Positions 1 to 11,174 of a stretch of DNA of 64,000 bases are shown here, piece after piece. Under the pieces are notes generated by a model that had not been told where the DNA came from, did not search any database, and saw only the letters and a list, made by a program, of their open reading frames with translations. Position numbers and translations under genes: made by a program. Numbering within the stretch: position 1 is the stretch's first letter; every line of letters starts with the position of its first letter. Origin of the DNA: Poriferisodalis sp965262965 (GTDB taxonomy: Bacteria > Actinomycetota > Acidimicrobiia > Acidimicrobiales > Poriferisodalaceae). The DNA lies in the NCBI RefSeq assembly GCF_965262965.1, contig NZ_OZ253573.1, forward strand, positions 1,488,001 to 1,552,000, written 5' to 3'.

Positions 1-22
1 CATCATCGCCGTATAGGCGCGG

Positions 23-788
23 GTGTCGTGGCTGGTCATGGCCGGTAGAAACCGCCCGGTCTGCGCGGTGCTTTTGATCGACGCGATCGTGGTCAAGGTC
101 CGCGACGCGCAGGCCGCCGACCGGCCCGTGTGCGTGGCGATCGGCGTGGATCTCGCCGGCGAACGCGACGTGCTGGGCCTGTGGCTCGGGCCCGCCGGCG
201 GCGAGGGTGCCAAGCAGTGGGCGACCATGCTCACCGAGCTGCGCAACCGAGGTCTCGCCGACGCGTTGATCGTGTGCCGCGACGGTAATGGCGGGCCTGC
301 CCTCCTCGATCCGCGCCGCCCGGCCCGGCGCGACAGCCCAGACGTGCGCGGTGCACATGGTCCGAAACAGCCTGCGCTATGCATCCACCAAGCACTGGGG
401 CCAGATCACCAAAGCCATGCAAGAGATCTGCACCGCACCCACCGTGGGCGCCGCCGAGGCCCGCTTCGCCGAGTTCTGCGCCGACTGGGCCGACACATAC
501 CCGGCCATGATCCAGTCCCGGGAGAACAGCTGGGACGAATTCGTGCCGTTCCTGGCGTTCCCCGCCGAGCTGCGCAGAGTCGTCTACACAACCAACGCCA
601 CAGAAAGCCTCAACGCCCGCCTCCGAAGAGCAGTCCGCCACCGAGGCCACTTCCCCAACAAACAAGCCGCGATCAAAATCCTCTACCTTGTCGCCACCAC
701 CAGACACAAGAACCGCACCAACCCGGTCGGCAAGACCAACGGATGGAACACCATCTTGAACACACCCACCGTCCACTACGGCGACTGA
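23..788 (+). pseudogene. IS256-family transposase remnant, frameshifted and 3'-truncated
   Basis: This is a broken transposase of the IS256 (mutator-type DDE) family. The first part, up to about base 285, reads LIDAIVVKVRD and DALIVCRDG, which carry the first two catalytic aspartates. The reading frame then changes by one base, and the second part (about 288-788) continues with the family's RNSLRYAS and TTNATESLN, the latter in the region of the catalytic glutamate. The tga that ends the frame at 786-788 is not native: those bases are the first three of the IS3 left terminus, so the extreme C-terminus has been lost. A stop at 14-16 in the same frame shows that the 5' side is damaged or starts elsewhere. 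The protein cannot be functional. Family assignment is firm; the exact 5' limit is not visible. Confidence 0.85.
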
Positions 789-815
789 ATCACCCCGAGT
801 TTGGTGGAGGCTCTG
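786..815 (+). repeat. IS3 left terminal inverted repeat
   Basis: The outermost 14 bases, tgaatcaccccgag, match the reverse complement of 3429-3442 exactly. Inner bases up to about 815 match the reverse complement of 2089-2106 in part. This pairing defines the ends of the IS3 element and shows that its right repeat is in two pieces. Confidence 0.8.
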
Positions 816-835
816 TTCCTTGAGAGGATGGAGCA

Positions 836-1156
836 ATGCCAGGAAATCGGAGATATCCCGCCGAGCTGCGTGGACGTGCGGTGCGGATGGTGCTCGACAA
901 TGAGCGCCTGTACGGGTCGCAGTGGGAGGCGATCTGGTCGGTCGCGGAGAAGCTGGGGCCGACGCCTGAGACGGTGCGGCTGTGGGTTCGCCGAGCTGAG
1001 GTCGACGGCGGGACCCGCCCGGGCGTGACGACACTGGAGCGTGCTCGGATCAAAGAGCTCGAAGGCGAGAACCGTGAGCTGCGCCGAGCGAACGAGATAT
1101 TGAAGGCGGCGTCGGCTTTCTTCGGGGCGCAGCTCGACCGCCAGTCGAAGCGATAG
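836..1156 (+). CDS. IS3-family transposase OrfA
   Basis: The 106-residue OrfA begins MPGNRRYPAELRGRAVRMV, a helix-turn-helix of the IS3 type. A leucine-zipper-like heptad segment follows near the C-terminus (ARIKELEGENRELRRANEIL), and the protein ends after the typical FFGAQLDRQSK. It binds the element's ends, and in this family it is also made as an OrfAB fusion by programmed -1 frameshifting. The OrfB frame is the -1 frame relative to OrfA and is open well back into OrfA, as expected, but I see no canonical A-rich slippery heptamer. OrfA itself is intact. Confidence 0.9.
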   Translation: MPGNRRYPAELRGRAVRMVLDNERLYGSQWEAIWSVAEKLGPTPETVRLWVRRAEVDGGTRPGVTTLERARIKELEGENRELRRANEILKAASAFFGAQLDRQSKR

Positions 1157-1209
1157 CGGCGTTCATCGGCGCCCATCGGCACCGGTTCGGGGTCGAGCCG
1201 ATCTGCGCT

Positions 1210-2145
1210 GTGGTGTGCGAGCACAGCGTCGGGATCGCCCCGTGCGCCTATTACGCAGCCAGGTGCCGGCCGCCGTCGGCGCGGGCGCAGCGCGACGCCT
1301 GGTTGCGCGCAGAGATCGCTCGTGTGCACCGGGACAATTACGACGCGTACGGGGCGGCCAAGGTGTGGGACCACCTCAACCGCGTCGAGCACATCACGGT
1401 GGCTCGCTGCACTGTGGAGCGGCTGATGCGCCAGCTGGGCCTCGAAGGGACCCGCCGAGGCGCCACGGTGCGCACCACCGACCCCGACCCCGACGCCGAC
1501 CGGCCAGCGGACCTGGTGAACCGCGACTTCACAGTGCGGGCCCCGAACCGGCTGTGGCTCGCGGACCTCACCTACGTGCGCACCCGCAGCGGACCGGTGT
1601 ACGTGTCGTTCGTGATCGACGCCTATTCGCGGCGGGTGCTGGGCTGGCAGGCCTCGCGGTCGATGCGCACCGAGCTGGCGCTCGACGCCCCCGAGACGGC
1701 CGTCTCGGGGCGCCGCCGCGACGGCCGCAGCACCGAGGGGGTCACCCATCACAGCGACCGCGGATCGCAATATCTGTCCATCCGCTACAGCCAGCGGCTC
1801 GACGACAACGACATCGTCGCCTCGGTCCGCAGCCAGGGCGATCCGTATGACAACGCCATGATCGAGAGCTCCAACGGCCTCTACAAGTGGGAGCTGATCT
1901 ACCCCCGAGGACCGTGGCAAGGACTGCGCGATGTCGAGTTCGCCACCCTCGAATACGTCGACTGGTACAACCACCGACGCAGCCACAGCGCCCTGCTCGC
2001 CGGCCGCGGCAACTACACCACACCCGCCGAACACCAAACCGCCTACTACCGCCAAACCGTCACAGCCACCCCGGCCGTGACTCAACAACCCGAATCTCTA
2101 CTCAACAGTGAAGATGTGTGCGGGGAGTGGGCCGTCGACGTCTGA
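1210..2145 (+). CDS. IS3-family transposase OrfB (rve-type DDE integrase)
   Basis: OrfB carries the retroviral-integrase-like core: ADLTYV with the first Asp, HSDRGSQY with the second Asp, and DNAMIESSNGLYK with the Glu. An HTH_21-like segment precedes the core (RVHRDNYDAYGAAKVWDHL). The frame is open upstream of the GTG at 1210, back into OrfA, so the functional product is most likely the OrfAB fusion made by -1 frameshifting; the internal GTG is only the first conventional start. The last dozen or so residues, from about base 2107, are encoded by the invading IS110 left end and replace the native tail. The catalytic core is intact, but the right terminus needed for transposition is split. 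Confidence 0.88.
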   Translation: MVCEHSVGIAPCAYYAARCRPPSARAQRDAWLRAEIARVHRDNYDAYGAAKVWDHLNRVEHITVARCTVERLMRQLGLEGTRRGATVRTTDPDPDADRPADLVNRDFTVRAPNRLWLADLTYVRTRSGPVYVSFVIDAYSRRVLGWQASRSMRTELALDAPETAVSGRRRDGRSTEGVTHHSDRGSQYLSIRYSQRLDDNDIVASVRSQGDPYDNAMIESSNGLYKWELIYPRGPWQGLRDVEFATLEYVDWYNHRRSHSALLAGRGNYTTPAEHQTAYYRQTVTATPAVTQQPESLLNSEDVCGEWAVDV

Positions 2146-2315
2146 CTTGCTACTGAACTGGCCCTGCGCGTTGTGGGTGCCTTGCCTGGGACTCGTCGAT
2201 GTCGCCGGCCCGCTTCTTGGACTTGTCAGCTGCGGCCGGTCCGGAACGAGCGACGTGACCTCATAGGAACCTGTGCCACAGATGCCTCATCACTGTTATG
2301 TCCGTCCCGTTCCGG
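2133..2315 (+). ncRNA. Candidate IS110 bridge RNA with target- and donor-binding loops
   Basis: IS110 recombinases are guided by an RNA from the element's non-coding end that has one target-binding and one donor-binding loop. Here 2133-2140 pairs with 2194-2201 (8 bp, one G-U). Inside that stem lie ctactgaac (2150-2158), 8 of 9 identical to the left target ctactcaac (2098-2106), and cctgggac (2185-2192), which can pair over 8 positions, two of them wobbles, with the right target gtctcggg (3427-3434). A small stem (2160-2167 with 2173-2181) separates them. A second loop is closed by 2252-2259 with 2295-2302 (8 bp, two G-U). It holds ataggaac (2263-2270), identical to the element's right end (3419-3426), and 2287-2294, which pairs 7 of 8 with the element's first bases. 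A perfect 8-bp stem (2241-2248 with 2308-2315) sits at its base. The pairing was done by eye; transcription is not shown. Confidence 0.75.
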
Positions 2316-2348
2316 CACGCGAGCCGCTCCGAGATGAAGGACTTCAGC

Positions 2349-3413
2349 ATGCCAGATCCACACCAGGCGGTGATCGGCGGGATTGACTGCCACACCGACT
2401 TCCACGTCGCCGCGGCGCTCGACCCGCTCGGCCGAGTACTGGGCACAGAATCGTTCCCTGCGACCCGCGCCGGCTACCGCTTGACCCACACATGGCTCGC
2501 GTCGTTCGGCCAGATCACCACGGTCGGTGTCGAGTCCACCGGATCTTTTGGTGCGGCTCTGACGCGGTCGCTGGTCGATCAGGGCTGTCGAGTGATCGAG
2601 GTCAACCAGCCGCACCCGCATCTGCGTTCGCGTCGCGGCAAGAACGACGCCATCGACGCTGAGGCCGCTGCCCGCAAGGTGCTCTCGGGCGAAGCGACCG
2701 CAGCCGCCACCGACACCACCGGCATCGTCGAGGCGATCCGCCAGCTCAGCGTGACCCGCAACAGCGCCGTCAAGGCCCGCGCCGCCGCGTTGTGCCAGCT
2801 CGGCGATCTGCTCGTCACCGCTCCCGCCGCGTTGCGCGAGCAGCTCGACACCCGCCGGACCCTGGAGGGCAAGGCCGCCGTGTGCGCTCGGTTGCGGCCC
2901 GACACGGACCGTCTCGCCGATCCCGCCCAAGCCGCTAAAGCAGCGCTGCGCAGTTTGGGGCGCCGCGTCGCTCAGCTCGGCGCTGAGGCCGACGAGCTCG
3001 GGCGCCGGCTCGACCGGCTCGTCGCCACTGCAGCACCCACAACGCTGTCGCGCCTCGGGTGCGGCACTCACCACACTGCGGCGCTGCTCGTCGCCGCGGG
3101 TGAGAACATCGACCGGTTCGGCTCCGAGGCGTCGTTCGCTCACCTGTGCGCAGCCGCGCCGGTCCCTGCATCGAGCGGGCGTACCCAGCGTCACCGGCTC
3201 AACTTCGCCGGCAACCGCGACGCCAACCGTGCTCTGCACATGGTCGTCATCGTCCGGCTCCGCTACTGCGAACGAACCCGCAGCTACCGGGACCGCCGCC
3301 TCGCCGAAGGCAAGACCAAAAAAGAAGCCATCCGCTGCCTCAAACGCTTCGTCGCCCGAGAGCTCTACCGCACACTGCGAGCCGACCTCTCCACCCTCAC
3401 AACCCGCACTTGA
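2349..3413 (+). CDS. IS110-family DEDD recombinase (transposase)
   Basis: This is a 354-residue IS110 recombinase. The N-terminal RuvC-like DEDD domain shows GGIDCHTDFHVAA (first Asp), GVESTGSFG (Glu) and the paired Asp of KNDAIDAEAAARK. The C-terminal Transposase_20 domain contains FAHLCAAAPVPASSGRTQ followed by RLNFAGNRDAN, with the serine region proposed to attack DNA. The start chosen is ATG 2349, preceded by aagga with a spacing of about eight bases. The earlier ATG at 2298 lies inside the donor-binding stem of the predicted bridge RNA and has no good ribosome-binding site. No frameshift or missing motif is seen, so the enzyme may be active. Confidence 0.9.
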   Translation: MPDPHQAVIGGIDCHTDFHVAAALDPLGRVLGTESFPATRAGYRLTHTWLASFGQITTVGVESTGSFGAALTRSLVDQGCRVIEVNQPHPHLRSRRGKNDAIDAEAAARKVLSGEATAAATDTTGIVEAIRQLSVTRNSAVKARAAALCQLGDLLVTAPAALREQLDTRRTLEGKAAVCARLRPDTDRLADPAQAAKAALRSLGRRVAQLGAEADELGRRLDRLVATAAPTTLSRLGCGTHHTAALLVAAGENIDRFGSEASFAHLCAAAPVPASSGRTQRHRLNFAGNRDANRALHMVVIVRLRYCERTRSYRDRRLAEGKTKKEAIRCLKRFVARELYRTLRADLSTLTTRT

Positions 3414-3426
3414 CATCTATAGGAAC

Positions 3427-3442
3427 GTCTCGGGGTGATTCA
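3427..3442 (+). repeat. Outer half of IS3 right terminal inverted repeat
   Basis: The sequence ctcggggtgattca at 3429-3442 is the exact inverse of the IS3 left end. Its inner half lies 1.3 kb upstream at about 2089-2106, on the other side of the IS110 insertion. A GTG at 3435-3437 inside this repeat begins the longest reading frame of the downstream surface-protein remnant. Confidence 0.8.
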
Positions 3443-5284
3443 CACCCCACCGGCGGATCAGGGCTTAGGAGTCCCCGACGCAGGGGGCCATCAGGTCCAC
3501 GGCAGTCGTTTGCCGGTGCCGTACATCACTGATGTCGCCATCACCAGCGATCCCGACAGCAATTCCGGTGCCTACGGGCAGGACGACGACATCGAGATCG
3601 AAGTCGGCTGGAGCGAAGAGGTCTTCGTCTCGGGCACACCGCAGATCGCCGTCGTCATCGGCTCGGTCACCCGCCAAGCACGTTTTGTCTCGGGAAGCAC
3701 CACCGATCTGCTGCTGTTCCGCTACAAGGTTCGCAACGGCGACGAGGACAACAACGGCATCAGCCTTCCCGCCAACCGCCTGTCCAGCGGCACCATCCGG
3801 GACTCCGACAACGACAACGCCGACCGGAAGTACGAGGCGATCGAGGATGACCCGAATCAGCAGGTCGACACCTCGATGCCACGCATCACCGACATGGAGA
3901 GCATCTCGACGCCACGGCGCGACGACACCTACGAGCGCGAGGAAATCGTCCGGTTGGAGATCGAGTTCGACGAGCCGGTGAACGTCGACCAGACGCCGAA
4001 GGTCAACCTCCAGATCGGCGCTTCAGACCGAGTCGCCGTCTGCGACGAGGCACCGTCGGACGAGAACAAGATCGTTTGCACCTACACAGTCCGGCCGGGC
4101 GATTCGGACACCAACGGCGTCTCGGTACGGCGCGGCGCTGTGGACCTGCGCACCGGTTCGATTTCCGACCTCTCGGGCAACTCGGTCAATGCGACCCACA
4201 GCGGATTGCGCAACCAGGCCGATCACAAGGTGGACGGCGGCGACGCCAACGTGCGGCTGCGGCGCATCTGGGGTGCAGACCGGTTCGAGACCGCGGCCGA
4301 GATTGCCGAGGAATACCGGGACGCGTCGGCCGGGCGCGGCAGTTCGACGACGACTCGATCGACGGGCACCGTGGACACGGTGATCATTGCCTCGGGTCGT
4401 CGCTTCCCCGATGCTCTGGCCGCCTCGGCGCTCGCAGGATCGCAGAACGCTCCGATCCTGCTCACCGAGCCCAACACACTGTCCAAGCCAGTCGCCGACT
4501 ACATCAAGCGGCACTCGATCTCGCGGGTGTACATCGTCGGCGGAACCGCCGCCGCTGCCACTCGAGTCGAGAACGCCATCGATGATCTGACGTCGGTGCG
4601 CCAGATCATCCGGCTCGGCGGCGCGGACCGCTACGAGACCTCGGTGAAGATCGCCGAAGCGGTCGGCGGTGCAGCGAACTTCTGCGGCACCACCCGACGC
4701 ACTATCCTGCTCGCCACCGGCGAAGAGTTCGCCGATGCCCTTCATTCGCCCCGATCGCTGCGATCGGGCCGCATCCGCTGCTGCTGACCGAGACCGACGA
4801 GTTCCCCGCCAGCGTGCGCAAGTACCTGGTCGACGCGCACGAGGACGGCATCTTCGAGCGAGTGCTGGTGGCCGGCGGCACCGCGACGATCTCCAATGCC
4901 GTGACCAGCGATCTGAGCACGCTCGGGCTGAGCCCCGTGCGCATCGGTGGCCGCGACCGCTTCGACACCGCAGTGCGGCTTGGCGAGTACGCGCTCGGCA
5001 GCGGCACCCCAGGCGAGGGCGCCTGCTTGGACAACGACGAAATCGGCCTGGCAGTCGGCTACGAATTCGCCGACGGCTTGTCGGCGGGCCCGTTCATGGC
5101 GTTGGTTCGCGGACCGATGCTGCTGCTGCCCACCGACCCGCCGATTCCGAGCGTCGTGCGGCGATTCCTGAGCGGTCCTGAGCTGGACCGTGAGATGCTC
5201 ACGCTGATCGCCATCGGCTGGACAGCGGCTCTGTCCGACGAAATACTGGACGATGCCAGAGACGAGGCCGCCAGGGCGCAATAG
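3443..5284 (+). pseudogene. Cell-wall-binding (CWB2) surface protein, 5'-truncated and frameshifted
   Basis: This is the remnant of a secreted surface protein. The first part reads like two SwmB/cadherin-like adhesin modules (YITDVAITSDPDS, then PRITDMESISTP). Three CWB2 cell-wall-binding repeats follow, with the signatures RIWGADRFETAAEIA, RLGGADRYETSVKIA and RIGGRDRFDTAVRLG and their VYIVGGTAAA / VLVAGGTATI halves. The signal peptide is missing because the gene now begins at the IS3 right end. A one-base deletion near 4740-4743 breaks the second repeat: the upstream frame ends at 4787, while the correct protein continues in the next frame through FAPIAAIG to the stop at 5284. It is probably dead; an assembly error could explain the frameshift but not the missing 5' end. 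Confidence 0.8.
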
Positions 5285-5340
5285 CCCGCAACCGGCAGCC
5301 CTCACCAATCCGCCGCAGCGGCGGGCGATATCTTCGCCCC

Positions 5341-6111
5341 ATGAATGCTGGCGAAACCGGCCCCTCCAATGCCGATCTCACGGCGCCGCGCTTCGACGGC
5401 CTCATGGACGTCATCCGGCTGCGGCGCTCGGTGCGCAGCTTCGAGCCGCCGCCTGAGCCACTGCCCGCTGAGGTGCTGCGGGGAATCTGCGAGGCCGGCC
5501 GCTGGGCACCGTCGGGGGCCAATACCCAGCCGTGGCACTTCGTGGTGGCTGCCGAGCGGGCTGATGTGCTGGCCGTCTCAGACGTGTTCGTCCGCCAAGC
5601 CGACCGGCTGGTCGAGCACTGCCGCGGCTTCCCTCACGTCCACAAGAAGCACTGGCTGCACAACTCGCTCGCCATCGTGCTGTTGTTTTGCGACCCCCGC
5701 TGGGTCGATTCGTATCCGGTCAGCGACCACGAGGGCTGGGCTGACGAGTACGACGCCAACAACGAGAAGATCTTGCTCGCCTCGGTCGGCGCTGCGGCCC
5801 AGAACATGCACCTCGCAGCAGCCGCGTACGGCCTGACGACGGCTTGGTTGAGCGGTGGCGGCGAGGACTCGACTGCAGCCGAACTGCGTGAACTGCTCGG
5901 CGTGCCCGAGCTGCTGGTGCCGATAGCGACGATCCCGATCGGCTGGCCTCATCGACGCGCTGATTCGCGGTATCGCCACCCCCTCGACGAGCTGATCCAC
6001 TGGGGTCGCTGGGATCCTGAGCGCACTCCAGCCGATGACGCCGTGCAGACCTACGTGAGCGGGGTTCGCCGACAGGCCATGTACCGCGGCAGCGAGACGC
6101 TCGAAGACTGA
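5341..6111 (+). CDS. Nitroreductase-family FMN-dependent oxidoreductase
   Basis: The protein has 256 residues and the nitroreductase fold. RLRRSVRSFEPPPEPLP near residue 20 is the FMN-phosphate-binding start, AGRWAPSGANTQPWHFVV is the conserved Ser/Asn/Gln/Trp segment, and ASVGAAAQNMHLAAAAYGL is the dimer-helix motif. It should bind FMN and reduce a substrate with NAD(P)H; the substrate cannot be told from sequence. It follows the surface-protein remnant by 56 bp and faces the GPP34 gene, so it is probably a single-gene transcript. The long C-terminal tail after GWPHRRAD is a subfamily feature. Confidence 0.85.
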   Translation: MNAGETGPSNADLTAPRFDGLMDVIRLRRSVRSFEPPPEPLPAEVLRGICEAGRWAPSGANTQPWHFVVAAERADVLAVSDVFVRQADRLVEHCRGFPHVHKKHWLHNSLAIVLLFCDPRWVDSYPVSDHEGWADEYDANNEKILLASVGAAAQNMHLAAAAYGLTTAWLSGGGEDSTAAELRELLGVPELLVPIATIPIGWPHRRADSRYRHPLDELIHWGRWDPERTPADDAVQTYVSGVRRQAMYRGSETLED

Positions 6112-6156
6112 GCTGGTACTTGCGGTGCCCGACTGCAGCGGGCCGCGCGCAAGCGC

Positions 6157-6813
6157 CTACAGCATGAAACGGCTGACCGTCGAGCTGGCCAGCCACACCT
6201 CTATGTCTCGGATCGCCTGAGTCATGGCCTGACCGATGAGGTCCAGCTTGCGCACCTGCTCGATGCGCGCCGCAGCTTGTTCGAGCTCGACCTTCGAGAG
6301 CAGTTCGCCGAAGATGCCGCAGGCATCGGCGAGGCAGATGATGACGACGTCGCGTGGGCTGGGAATCTCGTCGCTGAACAGCACGCCCATGATGCGCAGC
6401 TTCACCTCACGCTCGGCCGTGCCGTCGACCACCGGGTAGCGGCGGGAGCGGAACACCCACAAATGGCGGTCGTCGTGGCGTTCGAGAATGCCGTGGTCCA
6501 CCAGCCGGGCAAACGCCTCCTCGCGGATTCCCTCGGCGCGCGCGGCAGTGTGCTCGACCCAGTAGCGGGCATCGCTTTCTTCGCGCTGCGCTGCGATGTG
6601 GGCCAGCGTGGGATCCAGCAGGCCATCTCCGACCGGCGTCGAGTCGATCAGCATGAGCTTCTCGAGGTCGGTGTCGATCCGGTTCTCCATGGCCAAGTCC
6701 ATGAGCACAGCGCCGGCGATCGTTCGATCCAGCGTGCGCTCGGGGACATGAATCAGCTTCCCGTCGTCATCGCGCAGCAGCAACAGGAGAATCTCTTCAA
6801 CGAATCTCAGCAT
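6157..6813 (-). CDS. GPP34 (GOLPH3-like) phosphoprotein family protein
   Basis: This 218-residue protein matches the GPP34/GOLPH3 family, which in eukaryotes binds phosphatidylinositol 4-phosphate at the Golgi and in actinobacteria has no fixed role. Visible features are the N-terminal LRFVEEILLLLLRDDDGKL, the TIAGAVLMDLAMENRID helix, and a later helix-rich region ending RDIEVWLASSTVSRF. There is no signal peptide or membrane span. It is convergent with the nitroreductase gene and lies 143 bp downstream of the DUF192 lipoprotein gene; that gap holds no clear feature. A membrane-peripheral or lipid-related function is inference from the family only. Confidence 0.8.
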   Translation of the reverse strand: MLRFVEEILLLLLRDDDGKLIHVPERTLDRTIAGAVLMDLAMENRIDTDLEKLMLIDSTPVGDGLLDPTLAHIAAQREESDARYWVEHTAARAEGIREEAFARLVDHGILERHDDRHLWVFRSRRYPVVDGTAEREVKLRIMGVLFSDEIPSPRDVVIICLADACGIFGELLSKVELEQAAARIEQVRKLDLIGQAMTQAIRDIEVWLASSTVSRFML

Positions 6814-6956
6814 GGCGTCCGTCCAGCTCCTGACAAGTCGATATCGACGGGCTCACCGCAGCGAGCGGCTAATGGGGCAGCGTAGTGGGCATCGGTGCCG
6901 CGCGGCCTCCACGTAGGCGTCTCGGACCGGCACCGTGGAACCTTCTCCGCGGCGCA

Positions 6957-7751
6957 TCATCGCGCCAGAGTGACGCCCGCAGCACTGCCGAGACCGAGAT
7001 CGAACGACGGGCCAAGCGGATGCTCAATGGCGATGCGATACGGACCGTCGGCGTAGTAGCGCGCGCAGTCTCCCGCAGGTGTCGGCGGCAGGCACGGAAC
7101 CATGTCGGCTCCCGAGACCACCTCCCCGTCGGCGGTGATGAAGGTGATGCGCAGCGGCAGCGGTGTGTTGCGCATCCAGAACGCACCCGTGGTGTCCCCG
7201 TCGAACACAAAAACCATCGCGGCGTATCCGCCCAGCGCATCGAAATCCTCGACACTCATCAAGCCCGCTGACCGCGACTGCGGGGTCGCTGCGACGATGA
7301 CCGGCCAGACCGTCGCCTCCGATGACGATTCGACACGCAACAGTCCTTCGTCGAATCCGGAGGGCGGCTCGGCGGCGTCCAGGACCTGCAACGCCCAAGC
7401 ATCCGGACTCTCGTCGACTTCGGGGGCCGAGACGTCGGCCGAAGCGGGAACGGCTGCGGGCTCTGTCTCGGGGGGGTTGCGAGCGATCGTGGTGTCCGCG
7501 TTCACGCCGACGTTCGCGCCGACGAAGATTGTGGGGGCAAGCACCGTCGTCGCGGTGTCCGCATCAGCAGTGGAACGGACCTGGACCGTGTCGGCGACCG
7601 CCGAGGAAGCGGCCACCGTTACCAATGGTGCTACCGAGGTGCTCGCGGGAGCCAGAAGACCGCCTGAGCGCGTCGATTCTTGGACCGAGCAACCGGCCGC
7701 CGACCATACGGCGACAACAACGGGGATCAGCCAGCGAGCCAGTACACGCAC
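6957..7751 (-). CDS. Secreted lipoprotein with C-terminal DUF192 domain
   Basis: A GTG at 7751 gives a 264-residue protein starting MRVLARWLIPVVVAVWSAAGC, a lipoprotein signal peptide with an SAAGC lipobox. A low-complexity Ala/Thr/Val-rich linker follows. The last 120 or so residues are a DUF192 domain (SRSAGLMSVEDF, VFVFDGDTTGAFWMRNTPLPL, then a C-terminal YYADGPYRIAIEHP). DUF192 proteins are small extracytoplasmic proteins of unknown function. The frame stays open further upstream, to 8156, but that stretch runs antisense through the P450 gene and has no family features, so the lipobox-proximal start was chosen. The gene is divergent from the P450-UbiB gene with 94 bp between starts, which could hold both promoters. 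Confidence 0.75.
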   Translation of the reverse strand: MRVLARWLIPVVVAVWSAAGCSVQESTRSGGLLAPASTSVAPLVTVAASSAVADTVQVRSTADADTATTVLAPTIFVGANVGVNADTTIARNPPETEPAAVPASADVSAPEVDESPDAWALQVLDAAEPPSGFDEGLLRVESSSEATVWPVIVAATPQSRSAGLMSVEDFDALGGYAAMVFVFDGDTTGAFWMRNTPLPLRITFITADGEVVSGADMVPCLPPTPAGDCARYYADGPYRIAIEHPLGPSFDLGLGSAAGVTLAR

Positions 7752-7845
7752 CCCCGCAGTCTGCCGCTTCGAACCCGCCTGGGGGCTCGCCGTGGGCCGT
7801 TGCAGCACCGCCACGCATCCGGTTTGGTGACGTCGTGAGCGCTCA

Positions 7846-10970
<3,125 letters not shown>

Positions 10971-10983
<13 letters not shown>

Positions 10984-11080
10984 CGCGACTCGGCTTGGTC
11001 GACGGCTCGAACTGACGCGACTCGGCTTGGTCGACGGCTCGAACTGACCCAACTCGGCTTGGTCGACGGCTCGATCCGAC
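10971..11080 (+). repeat. 32-bp tandem repeat, 3.4 copies, spanning the P450-UbiB stop codon
   Basis: Units start at 10971, 11003, 11035 and (partial) 11067 with cggctcgaactgac and end cttggtcga. The first two are identical and the third differs at two positions. The stop codon of the fusion gene (tga, 10981-10983) lies in unit 1, so the array grew out of the gene's 3' end. There are no spacers, so it is not a CRISPR array. Confidence 0.9.
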
Positions 11081-11174
11081 CCCACGAGCGCACGTGCGGC
11101 ATGATCTTGGGCGCATGACGGGTCGAACCCGGCTGTGAATCCTCAACAGGAACAGCGCGAAAGCGGGAGGGGCA

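Larger units (their letters stand above)
2107..3426 (+). mobile_element. IS110-family insertion sequence inserted in the IS3 right terminus
   Basis: The element consists of a left non-coding flank of about 240 bp, a DEDD recombinase gene, and a very short right flank of about 13 bp after the stop. It lacks terminal inverted repeats, as is usual in this family. Its ends were placed by reconstructing the IS3 right repeat: IS3 sequence stops after ctactcaac at 2106 and resumes as gtctcgggg at 3427. The trinucleotide aac occurs at both junctions (2104-2106 and 3424-3426) and is the likely shared core, so the ends are uncertain by up to three bases. Confidence 0.8.
786..3442 (+). mobile_element. 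IS3-family insertion sequence, split by an IS110 element
   Basis: The left end starts tgaatcaccccgag at 786 and the same sequence in reverse complement ends at 3442. Between them lie OrfA and OrfB of an IS3-family transposase and then a complete IS110-family element (2107-3426). Without the insert the element is about 1.34 kb, normal for IS3. No matching target duplication is visible: the flanks are gac before 786 and cac after 3442. The left flank is an IS256 gene and the right flank is an unrelated surface-protein gene, so the flanks have probably been rearranged or deleted since insertion. The split right terminus should make the element immobile on its own. Confidence 0.8.

Noticed and set aside
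2226..3416. Minus-strand open frame opposite the IS110 recombinase
   Set aside because: It is a shadow of a gene with complete DEDD motifs, and its start has no ribosome-binding site.
3435..4787. Surface protein as an intact gene starting with GTG 3435
   Set aside because: The GTG lies in the IS3 terminal repeat, there is no signal peptide, and the frame ends mid-repeat with the remainder in the next frame.
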